DNA of 64,000 nt from NCBI GenBank assembly GCA_029948255.1, contig JALIZF010001822.1, positions 248,001 to 312,000 of the forward strand, read 5' to 3'. Shown here one piece after another: positions 44,609-54,972 of the stretch. Below the pieces are notes generated by a model, which did not search any database, was not told the DNA's origin, and worked only from the letters and a program-made list of their open reading frames with translations. Every line of letters starts with the position of its first letter. Within the stretch, counting starts at the first letter, position 1. A program made the position numbers and the translations under genes. The DNA comes from Telmatactis stephensoni (taxonomy: Eukaryota; Cnidaria; Anthozoa; Actiniaria; Isophelliidae).

Positions 44609-44781
44609 AAGCCTGGTTTTCACTAGCGACGCAAGCACAAGCGCAAACAACATACGCAGACTCAGTACTGCATTTATCACCGAGGTGTGAGAAAAGACAA
44701 GCACCGCTAATGAGCAGTACACTACTGAGTCTGCGTATATTGCTTGCGCTTGTGCTTGCGTCGCTAGTGAAAACCAGGCTT
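44609..44781. mobile_element. Hairpin MITE with 60-70-bp inverted repeats (GCGACGCAAGC family)
   Basis: AAGCCTGGTTTTCACTAGCG, then ACGCAAGCACAAGCG, is mirrored almost exactly by CGCTTGTGCTTGCGTCGCTA and GTGAAAACCAGGCTT. The inverted repeats continue inward to GCAGACTCAGTACTG/ACTACTGAGTCTGC around a core of about 50 bases. An older copy is at 5662-5818. Confidence 0.85.
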
Positions 44782-45463
44782 AAGTCGTAGGTAACAAACT
44801 CATTTTTATTCAGTTGTAAACTAAAGGGAAATTATTTTGTGCAAATAAACCTCACCAAATAAAAAGAAATTGCAACAAAGAAGCTTCTTGTTTAAAAAGG
44901 GCTAAAATATTATTTATTATTATTTTTATTTACAAGATTCGCCAGTACAAACATTACAAGGAAAAAGACAAAAACAAAAAGAAAACCTCAAAACTTCACA
45001 CACTAACACTTCTTGGATATATATGAATACTCCGCGTAAGTTACGTACATTTGTTAAACGGTGGCCAGTTATCGGGGACTAGTTATCTCCCTCTTAATAA
45101 TAATAACAATATTTAATGATGGTTAAATACAAGTCATTCTATAATAATAATAACAGCTTTATTTACGCAGCCTGGAACACCATCAGTTAACTGTTCTCCC
45201 TGGTGCCCCTGAGTTATGCCCCTATAGTTAAATGTGCAGATAAACCGCGATTAATGTATTAACTAATTTATACACAACTCACTTGGTACGAAGTATCATT
45301 ACTTTCAATAGATTATTATTATGTATAATTGATGGTATATTACGTGCGTGCTGATTCGTCGAAAACCATGTATGACGTCATTGAATCTACGAGCTCTTTG
45401 ATTGGTTGAAAGGTTTCGATGAGTGTTAAATAAAACAAATAGATTCCAATTTTCCATTATTAT

Positions 45464-45520
45464 CATCATCATCATCATTATTATTATTATTATTATTGTT
45501 GTTGTTGTTATTGTTAATTG
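45464..45520. repeat. (ATC)n(ATT)n(GTT)n microsatellite
   Basis: Consecutive ATC, ATT and GTT triplet runs. Confidence 0.85.
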
Positions 45521-45613
45521 TGGATGATAAGCACGCAGGGTCAAACACAAAAATTAATCATCAGAGGTGTTTAGAAAAGACTCATATCAGAGAGCGTTTC
45601 CGAGTGACGTTAA

Positions 45614-45813
45614 GTGGTTCTTTGCCTTTTGTACAGTTCCAAAAAGTGGTTCTTTGCCTTTTGTACAGTTCCAAAAAGTGGTTCTTTGCCTTTTGTACAG
45701 TTCCAAAAAGTGGTTCTTTGCCTTTTGTACACTAGTTCCAAAAAGTGGTTCTTTGCCTTTTGTACACTAGTTCCAAAAACGGTGGTTCTTTGCCTTTTGT
45801 ACAGTTCCAAAAA
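45614..45813. repeat. Six-unit 32-36-bp tandem array
   Basis: GTGGTTCTTTGCCTTTTGTA followed by CAGTTCCAAAAA is repeated six times. Units 1-3 are identical 32-mers. Units 4-5 carry an inserted CTA, and a CG precedes unit 6. Several frames stay open on both strands only because of the repeat. Confidence 0.92.
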
Positions 45814-46066
45814 GTAGTTTGCATTGGTCTAATGTCAGTCAGTATATCTAGGAAAGCAGCATCTGACAAACTATTCCGTGATAAAATAATAATAATAATA
45901 TTAGAAAGGAATAAATAGAAATTAATAAAGTAAACACTAGTGTAAAATATACAACTATGTAAATATGTGAACTAGAAATAACTTGCCCTTAACCAAAAGG
46001 AAAAACACTAAAATGGAATGCAATATTAAATTATGGCTTGCTTTTTTAAGTATGACAGTCTTACTA

Positions 46067-46299
46067 AGGGGGTTTCATATGGCACTAGGATCATCCTAGC
46101 ACTAGAATCATGCTAGCAGGCGAATCATCCTACCTGCTATACATTTACTGCATTCAGTTTACAAGGAAATTTGTGTCTTCACTTCGGGTACCAGGATCAT
46201 CCTACTAAACAGAATGCAGTAAATGTATAGCAGGTAGAATTATTCGCAAGGAATGATCCTAGTGCTAGGATGATCCTAGTGTCATGTAAACACGCCCCA
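46067..46299. mobile_element. Fold-back element with CTAGGATCATCCTAG ends
   Basis: TATGGCACTAGGATCATCCT at the left mirrors TGATCCTAGTGTCATGTA at the right. The next inward block, CTGCTATACATTTACTGCAT, is exactly inverted as ATGCAGTAAATGTATAGCAG. The end motif itself contains a palindrome (AGGATCATCCT). Flanks GGGGGTTT and ACACGCCCC are also complementary in part. Confidence 0.75.
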
Positions 46300-47387
46300 A
46301 TATTAAAGTCCTCGATGTTTCTTATGTTAGTGGTAATTGTCAGTAATAATCGTTTAATTTAGACTTTTTAACCCTTTCTTTTGCTCTTTTTACATTTGAA
46401 ACTCCAGCAGGAGCTTTCATGTAGAATCGCGATGAGAATATTAGCAGCTGTACTTGCAAAACTCACTCTGATAAAAATTTCCTAATTGGCTGCTGCGCGT
46501 GTTGGATAAAAGCCAAAATCCTCCCCCCCCCCCCCAAAAAAAAAGACCAAAGAAAGAGAGCGGTGAGAGGGAGGGATAGAAGAAGGCGAAACGGGGACTG
46601 AAAACAAATACTAAATGAATAAAGAAAGCGTGAAAAAGAGAAAGCGCAGATGATGAAGAAGTAATCACAGATTTCAGGAAATCTAGATCTGAACGTGACT
46701 TTCTACTGATTAAATTAATTAAACGTGAAATACTGACGTCAAATTCTACATGATTGTTGTTCTCGATTTATCTCGATTTCCTGCTACAGTGGACGCTGAT
46801 TGGGTCTAATTGGCTCAAGTTTAGTTGAACGTTAATTCATTAAACTAAATAGACACAACATGGAAATTGGTTGGGCATAGAGGTGTTGATGTCATTTTTA
46901 TTGTCATGTTAATCTACCGCGATTCTCTCCTTATCACGTTCTTCACTGTGATTGCAAAATGACAGAAACATTTTTTCAGATATTTATCCATTTTGTTTTC
47001 AATTTCCTTCAATTTCGCTGTTGTTAGGACTTAACATTAGAGCATTACATTTATTTCTGAAATCTTTGGCACAAAATTCGTGATTGCAAATATATCGTGC
47101 GCATATGCACAACTCGTGTTTAAACGTACTTCACAAGTAAATCGTAATGATTGACGTATTTTTACTACCATTCCTCTTCAGCACGGAAGACCAAGGATTA
47201 TTTGTATAAAAGCCAAGTAAGATATTGTCACAGACACAGAGTTAAACTAAGCATGAGAACATCAGATCGAACTAATGGTACGCATGGATTAATATTGGTA
47301 AGTCTGCGTTAAGTCACGTAAAACCTATTGTACTATAAAGAAAGGTTTTGGTACAAATCAACTCAACACAAACACGAGAAATTGCAA

Positions 47388-47501
47388 ATTGAAGGTTGCT
47401 AGTCTATTTAAAAAATGCTACAACTAAGGAAAAAATAATCAGTAAAAGCTCTTTTTTCCTTATTTGTTGTAGCATTTGTTGATAGACTAGCAACCTTCAA
47501 T
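47388..47501. repeat. 114-bp inverted repeat (fold-back)
   Basis: ATTGAAGGTTGCTAGTCTAT and AATGCTACAACTAAGGAAAA are mirrored by TTTTCCTTATTTGTTGTAGC and ATAGACTAGCAACCTTCAAT, with a loop of about 18 bases. Confidence 0.8.
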
Positions 47502-49144
47502 CCGTGCGATTTTTAGTAGCGACTACTCAGATTGCGGTTTTTTTTTTTTTTTTTTGTAGTTATTATTCTTTTTATAGTTAGTTTTGTTTGTTGTTAATTT
47601 TTTAAAACAATATTAGTATAGCATTAACAAAGAATAACACCATATTTTAAGGGACCCTAAGGGAACAAAGGCCGTCAAACAATAGTCCAGTTCCTAGATA
47701 TGCTTCACCTGCCACATACAAAGGATTTAAAACGAGGCTACGTGCTAAAACTTTTGTTTTGTTACGAATGATTGATCGAGCTTTACGCACGTAACCTCGT
47801 CTTGATACTTTTGTATATGCAAGTGAAGTATATCTCGAAAGTCGGCTATCGTTTAATGTGGCCTCCAAGTGAAAACAATTAACAACTGATATCAATTATC
47901 AGCAGAATCACTGCTCATTAAAGTAACTACCGCCAAAGATTTTCATTTTCAAAAATGTTTCGATTTTTAACGAATAATGTTCCATGGATGACTTTGTGCA
48001 ATAAATTGTAGCAATCAGTTTTAATTGCATTAGATCTTGTAAACTTGTTTGAATTGTAAATGCCTTCCCAACAAAATCAAGAGCTTTTCCTCTGTTTGGA
48101 GAGTACACTTTTGTAAGACAATCGACTTCTAATTGTTTTGGGTTTAGCTCAATATCTTTTAATTCCTATTTCAAAGTTGAACCTCAAATTTTTCTGTAAC
48201 CTTTCAGGCTACAAAGCCCTCGGGGTTTTTTGCCACAGTTTTTGGGCGGCTATATATGTTTATTTGTTTAAGAGGGGATTTTTTCAAGTTCGAGCAGTGA
48301 CGACAAAATTTTAAAACTCCTGAGTTGAAGAATAGCTGTTGTACAAAACTAAAATCATTTCTGTCAGAAAGTTTAAGTTGTTTGTAAATAGTTTTGGCCG
48401 ATGAAAGTTGAATCAAAGAGTAAAATTTAAAGCGAAAATTTGGATCAAAAATGAGGTTTTGGCCTTCATTTGCTCATTTGCTATATATTTTCTTTGTATT
48501 CAGCTTGAAAAAGTTTAATCCTAACAAAACGTCAAGAAAAAGTCTTTGTGTAATTCAAAAATCTGTTTAAACAGGTATTTTATCTTGGTACATCAGTTTT
48601 TAACCGGTAGAAAAAGGATTTGAGTGTTAATCCAGAACGAAAATTTGGATTAAAACTCGCACGAAGGTCTAGTTTTTGGCGCTTTTCGCCATTATTGCTT
48701 GTCATTGGAAAAAATTTCCTTATATAATATAATATCTCGAAAAATTAAGAGACCAACTTCTACGCTTTGCAGAAAACGTGACAGTGCAGGGTTGATTTTG
48801 TTTTGTGACCGATATTCAGCATTAGTAACGCTAGGATGACCTTCCTTATATCAGCATGACGTAAAGGTGAATCTATTTTAAGAGTTTACAGTGGGAAGTC
48901 TTGGTTAGCTGTCTACCAGTTGTGTGGTAGCAACCAACCAATCACAACCACCCTTAAGTAATTCATCCAATCAGGTTGCAGGGATTATTGTTGTCCTTAA
49001 CAGGTGGAACAGGTACCCAGAAAAGGCAAAAATCCCTGTAGTACATTCTCGAGAAAGAAAACCCGGTTAACTTCTAATTTAGTTTTTTAAAAAAGAAAAT
49101 ATATTTTCTCTACTGACTTCAAGACTTTTATGCAGGTGAAGACG

Positions 49145-51589
49145 ATGACTGCGGCGGAACAAGTCACGGGAAATGAGAACCTAAGAAGGTTAAGCCAACA
49201 AGCGCATTTTCTGGCCAGGGATATAGTGTGTTACCGTACAGGTCGAGGCAGAGTATCAACGAACACTACAGCAAAGAACATGAGAAGATTGAGCGATGAA
49301 TTAGAAGAATGTCATCAAATATTACTCAGTAATATGTGCAACGCGTTAAACATGACCTCAGACTCGGCTCACCAGAAATTCGTCCAGGTTGCAGATGAAG
49401 TATTCCGTGATGGCGTCAACTGGGGAAGAATTGTTGCTATATTTACGTTTGGAGGAAAACTGGCGCAGTTTTGCGCGCGAAATGGAATGCAACAAAGCGC
49501 AGATGAAGTGGAATTGTGGATAGGGGACTACGTTTCAGGATTATCGAGCTGGATTCAGAAACAAGGAGGATGGGTAGGTACTGTGCATGTAGTATTTAAC
49601 TGCAATTAAATTGTATTGTTATGCACATTTGCGGTATCGAGTTGGTTAAGAGAGATACCACAGTAATGGGGAACTCCTCTTGTAAACATTACGCAGTTTG
49701 CAAGCTCAGCAAAGCCTGTTGGTTCATGTTGTGTGTTTTAATATAAAGAAATTAGTTTTATTTACACATTGTCGGCTGCTGCAATCACCTTATCTTTAAA
49801 CATTCTACAGTACGCTTAGATGATTTAAAACACTTTGTCCATATCGTAAAATATATTGTTTTAGAGTCATTTGCGCAGTTTTTTTTTCATCCTACAGAAA
49901 AACTAAAAACCCAGACTTGCATATCAATTAAGGAGGCTAGTTGCGCATCAACGAATATTATTAAAACTACGTACATATCGCTTTAGGTGATTAAACCACA
50001 GAAAAGCGACATAATGAGGTACTTTTAAGGGTTAGTTGGAAAGAATTTCTTAGAATTCTACACTAGATTTTTCTATTTTCCCAGACTAATATCAGGTTGC
50101 TGGGTTGTCATGGAGACCAATGTTCGTGAAAGAATTTTTCCCTGAAATCTGTGAATAATTGATGTCGAGTGCTTTTTAACTTGCAAATACAAAGAACGTT
50201 CGAGGAACACATAGAGCAGGAATAGAATTTATAATTTCGTCGTTTTAAGTTAATACCAAGTGTTTTTCTGGCAACATGGATTACTGCACGATAAAAGCTA
50301 TAAATAACAACTTCAACCACACTAAAGCCAATCGATTAAATTTCAGACTGGTTTGACAGAATTTTGGAGTTGGTGATAGGACTTTAAATGACACAGCTTG
50401 TATTGATATATGTTACAGTTTGCATATTGAAAATACCATTCCTAAATCAATTCAGGGCTTTTCATAACCACATCGACGCAACATTCTCCGTTTTTCTGCG
50501 TTCTTTTTTCCCCACTCTTCGATATTTGGCAAGGTGGATTTGATTAATATTGACCTTGAGTATGACTTGACAGAATGGAACGTACAATTACGCAAATTAC
50601 GCACGTACCGCTCCCAACTGCTTTCATTTATTAAATGCATCAAACAGGTAAAATTCGAAATGCTCCAAAAATTGTGTAGTCACAGCAGGTGCGCCGAATT
50701 TCGTTGGTATTAGTCCACTGAATATCACACGTAATTGCATGAACCACGCACTTTCACTCTACACGAACTATGCACTTTTTAGTTGTTTAATCGTGCACAT
50801 GGAAGAGCGAATGCGTCGACTTTGAGGGCCATGGCACGCGCAACTACCACGAATTATGCACGTATTTAACGTTGTTTTTAACGTATTTAACGTACGTTTT
50901 AAACGTAATTTAACGTTGCTGTCACTTAAATGATAGATTAGCTTAGCCAAATAAACTTCAAGTGGTCCATGATTGGAGTCAAGTCGTGCTAACATTCACA
51001 ATTATTGCGTAGACTTTAACATATTAAACAGACCATACATATCTTGATTGACTGACAGCAGAACGATCTGGTTATAGGTCATATCCAATTTTAGTTGTTC
51101 ATTGAAAATCTGCTCACGAACTTAAGAGGCATGACAATTGAGAGACAAACTAAGTAAGAAAAAGGCGCTGACTCAGCAGTAATAATACTACCCAGGTCAG
51201 GTGATGACTGGGATTGACTAAGTCTGTATGTCTATTTGTGGTATCGCAAAGTAAACAAGGCTTAAAGAGCCAGTGTACATTTTTCAACAATTTTACATGT
51301 TGGAGACAATTTAAGGAAAAATGCCACGCATAACAAAAAAAAAAATGCATAGGGAGAGGGATAGAGTTGCCTTCCCGCTAATTCCTGCCCCCCCGGAATT
51401 GATCTACGTAAGCAATACGTAATGCATACAGCATGTCACTGACCGTTCCACTCCATTGTTTTTCAGGAATCATTTGACAGCCATTTCAAAAGTACATCGA
51501 CACGAGAAAAGACCGGCTGGTGGACAGGGATTTTTCTTGCTACAGTTGGCATAGGAACTCTTGCAACTTTTGTTTACAAACAGTGCTGA
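49145..51589 (+). CDS. BCL-2 family protein with BH1, BH2, BH3 and C-terminal membrane anchor
   Basis: Exons 49145-49573 and 51467-51589, 183 residues. BH3-like MRRLSDELEE is at 46-55. BH1, EVFRDGVNWGRIVAIFTFGG, is at 85-104. BH2, WIQKQGGW|ESF, is at 136-146. A membrane anchor, WTGIFLATVGIGTLATFVY, is at 162-180, ending KQC. A BH4-like ARDIVCYRTGRG lies near 24-35. The intron falls directly after the BH2 tryptophan, the position conserved in animal BCL2/BAX genes. FTFGG in BH1 and the BH4-like segment favour a BCL-2/BCL-XL-like survival protein over BAX/BAK, but this is inference. An ATG at 49130 is in frame, but it overlaps a likely acceptor (TTTTATGCAG), so 49145 is preferred. It would act at the outer mitochondrial or ER membrane. 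Confidence 0.92.
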
Positions 51590-52200
51590 AATTAATCAAT
51601 ATAAAAATAGCATAAACAACTAGAAAGCTGCTGACAAAGAAATTAGTAATGCGTCACAATTGCCATGGCAACAACGATGTTCGCCGAGCAACGAGATTAC
51701 CTTTGCGTCATGCATCAGTCGCTATAGCAACCAGGGACAAAGAAAACCACAAAGACTACAAAACAAACTATGCATAAGATATATTTATAAAGACAAGAGC
51801 TGGTACACTATTTGATTTGGTGAAGAGAGAATTTTGTAGCTCTGTAAGAAAAATGATGAGCATGCACAGACAAGGAAAAAACTGTACAGAAGAAGAGTCA
51901 AGGTCATGGATCATCACATCATGGACTCAAAGGGAACACCACACAGCGTCACGAGAACGGGCCATGCAAGGACAGAAAACGTGTTTCTCCAAAGAGAGGG
52001 ACTACAGAATGGTATAACCATTAAAAGCCCAATTCAGGAGCCATGTTTCTTATAGAGAGAAACCGCAAAGTGGATTAGGGAGCACGAAGCGCCAAGATTG
52101 GAGACACCAATTGCAAGTGACTAAGCGCATGGAACTCATGTCAGAGAGACACAAAAAAGGAAGACCACTGGAATCTAAAGTTCCGAGAAACTTTACTTTG

Positions 52201-52320
52201 CGCACAAAGTTACACCGTGTGTCCACCCCTGCAAGTGTTGCGCACAAAGTTACACCGTGTATCCACCCCTGCAAGTGTTGCGCACAAAGTTGCACCGTGT
52301 GTCCACCCTTGCAAGTGTTG
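52201..52320. repeat. Three exact-length 40-bp tandem units
   Basis: CGCACAAAGTTACACCGTGT followed by GTCCACCCCTGCAAGTGTTG, starting at 52201, 52241 and 52281, with one or two substitutions per unit. A partial fourth unit (CTCGCAACGCTGCATC) follows. The same unit, inverted, appears near 930-1010 in the synaptotagmin-like intron. Confidence 0.92.
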
Positions 52321-53522
52321 CTCGCAACGCTGCATCTCATTTTGCGAAAGTCGAGTCGAATTTTTCTTAGGCAATGTTTTGCGGGACAAATTGTATGGTG
52401 TAGCAAAACTGACTGCGGCTTTGCGCAGGTTCACACTTGATCCCTGCGTCAATAGAACTCATGGAAAATTGTGCGCATTACTAATAGGAAATGTTGTGTG
52501 ACTGACACGCACAAAACCAACTCGCAACGTTACAAGAAAGTTGGAAGTTGGAAGTTTCGTTGTATATCGGAATGGTCATTTCTTTGCCAGTTTTATTATT
52601 TTGTATAATTCACTTAGACCCTGGTTAGGGTTTGACTGAGTTTCAACCTAAGTTAGACACGTTGAAAAAATGCTTAAGTTTTTAAGTATCTGGATTGAAT
52701 CAACTCACTCGGAAAGAGTATTAGTAATATGTGTAGAATTGATATATTACTAATGCTAAATGTCATCATAGGTTCAAACTCTAGTCTAAACACGGCCTTA
52801 TAGATTATTTTGCTTGTACACTGAATTACGTAGACTGTGCCCAGCATACGCAGCGGAAATTGCCGAAAAGATGTACTGTTTTTCAGGCCTTAATACATAT
52901 GGAGTATATAACTTGTGTACACCTATTTCAAAAGGTTGACGGAGGAGAGGCTACGCGACTAGACAGCAAGGGGATCTGGGTAGAAATTGCTAAACCTTTA
53001 AAACCTACACTGCAATGCACGTCTGACTTATTTTCAGACTCTTCACTCGCAACTGGCAGAAGAAAAAAGATCACGTTGAACTGTGAGGAAATGATTGCAT
53101 CTATCCATACTCCCTTGCGGTCTTGTAGCTTTGAAGTCTTACTCAAAATAGTTGTATAGATAGAATTAAAGATAAATCAGGTATAGCAAGATATTAACAA
53201 ACAAGATATTATTTAGGGCCTGGTTGTTTTCTTTGGATTTAATCTTGGATTAACGCTTATCGCCTGTCTAACAAGTAAGCCCCAACGTCATTTAGAATTA
53301 ATTTAGCACAAATTTTGCGGGAATTGAAGGAAGGACAGTCTAGTTAATATAATCCAGTTATAGACACCAATACTTTTATACCAAAATATACTCAAATAGA
53401 AAAAGATAATTTTGTAATAATCAGAAAATAAACTGGAAGTGTATCGTCGCAACAGACGTGCGGTTGACAAAAGTCAAATTTTATTGCCGCGCGCGCCTTG
53501 TATCAAAGGTTTTCCCAATTCC

Positions 53523-53600
53523 TTCTCCCTCCCCCAGCAGCCCTCTTCCTCCCCTCCCCTCACCCAGCAGCCCTCCCCTGACCCTCCCCTCCCCTCCCCA
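53523..53600. repeat. C-rich tract (G-rich on the minus strand)
   Basis: CCTCCC/CCCAGCAGCCCTCCCC repeats. The minus strand has several GGG(G) runs and could form a G-quadruplex. Confidence 0.6.
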
Positions 53601-54764
53601 TGCAGCTACACAAGTGAAAACATTTTGCGCACACAGAATTGTGAAACACGCAGTTGGTGACTCACTCAATAAGAAGAGGTCAAGTTAATCTGCGGTACAA
53701 ACCATTCAGTGAAAGGAAACATCGAACCCCTACTACTTAAGCTTGAATGAGTATAAACTTAAGCAGCATATGCAGACTCAGTGATATCCACCTGTTTCAA
53801 AAAGCATGTCGGGCCAGTAAAAGGCCTGAAACCTACACGACTAACGCGAAAGGGTGTAACACAGATATCGACAACACAATTCACACCTACAGCTTGTTTC
53901 GTCCTTATAAACCAAAATTTCTTGATGTAAAAATTAACGCCAAAGCCGAAAAGCCAGTAAAATCTTCTCATGGGATCAGTCGCGCGGCATAGTCTTCTGC
54001 ACTCGTCCGACAATCTTTCTGAATTAAGTGTTTAGTAGTGCTTGTCTTTTTTGCGCGCCTATGTTTTAAATGCGGCTTGTATTCTTATCCTTGTTTCTCT
54101 AGCGTCAACACTACTGCTAATGCACACACTAGTGAGCTCTCGTTTACATCAGTCATGACCACAGAAAATAGGCCTGAATCCAGTCACCTGTGGACATTAA
54201 TAAGTTGATACATATCAACCTCATTAACGTTGTCCACATGAAAAACACAATGGCTTTTAATTTTTCTCTTAAAATTTGAGGTTAGTTTCGCTTGATAGCA
54301 AAGCTATCAGACTTTAACAGGCCACTATTCGAAATATCAGCAATATTGTAGCGCGAGAAGGAGCAAGAAAAAAACGTCAAGTTAGATATATTTAAAAAAT
54401 AAAACTCAAAAATTGAAGAATAGTTTGTCGTGGCCTGTCAGTGAGAATAAGGGCGTTCATAACCGTCACGTGTCTCATGAAATACTGACATTTTTAATTT
54501 AACACCATAAATTTATGATAATTTGCTTTATTTTTAGGTGTAGGCTGACTGAGAGCACGTAGACTTAGTTCACAGCTTATGAAAGCAAAAAGAATCAAAG
54601 CAAGTTGTTTCTTAATGCTCTAGAATGATATGTGGATGTCTAATTAGACAAGTTATCTGAAAAATGTTAATGATGTGCTTATGATAAATAAGGCTAAGTC
54701 CATACAAATCTAGACAAATTTAAAAGCGGATCTTTTTGTCAAATCTCCCGTCCACACTACAACA

Positions 54765-54972
54765 GTGTTTCTCTTTTGTACGGCTAACATGTGAGTTAAG
54801 TGATTATTTGCAAAATACTTAATGTAGAGGTAGTGTGTGTGTATGAGTACAGTGTCCCCCAATTAGTGCGCGAGCGCTAGAAGACTTCGACACTTATATA
54901 AACAATTATTTATTTGTTTAAGATGCGAAAACAGAGAAGAAAATTTCAAATTTACCCGACTAGTGTGGACGT
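54765..54972. mobile_element. Possible fold-back element (GTCCACACTA/TAGTGTGGAC)
   Basis: CCGTCCACACTAC near 54768 and CTAGTGTGGACG near 54960 are inverted, about 190 bases apart. The interior is AT-rich with a palindromic GCGCGAGCGC. Outer limits were not found. Confidence 0.35.

Larger units (their letters stand above)
42921..49144. other. Intergenic spacer between the BH3-only and BCL-2 family genes
   Basis: About 6.2 kb without a recognisable gene. It contains a hairpin MITE (44609-44781), short AT trinucleotide runs (45464-45520), a 32-bp tandem array (45614-45813), a large fold-back element (46067-46299), a C15/A9 tract near 46521, an inverted repeat (47388-47501) and a T-run near 47528. 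A 5' UTR exon or promoter of the BCL-2 family gene may lie in the last 1-2 kb but was not located. Confidence 0.55.

Noticed and set aside
45496..45817. Overlapping ORFs with a repeated CLLYSSKKWFFAF pattern
   Set aside because: Produced by the 32-bp tandem array, open in many frames.
52201..52320. CRISPR-like regular repeats
   Set aside because: The units are directly adjacent without spacers, and the genome is animal.
52050..52501. Several ORFs of 80-118 codons on both strands
   Set aside because: They arise from the 40-bp tandem repeat and its flanks; no recognisable domain.
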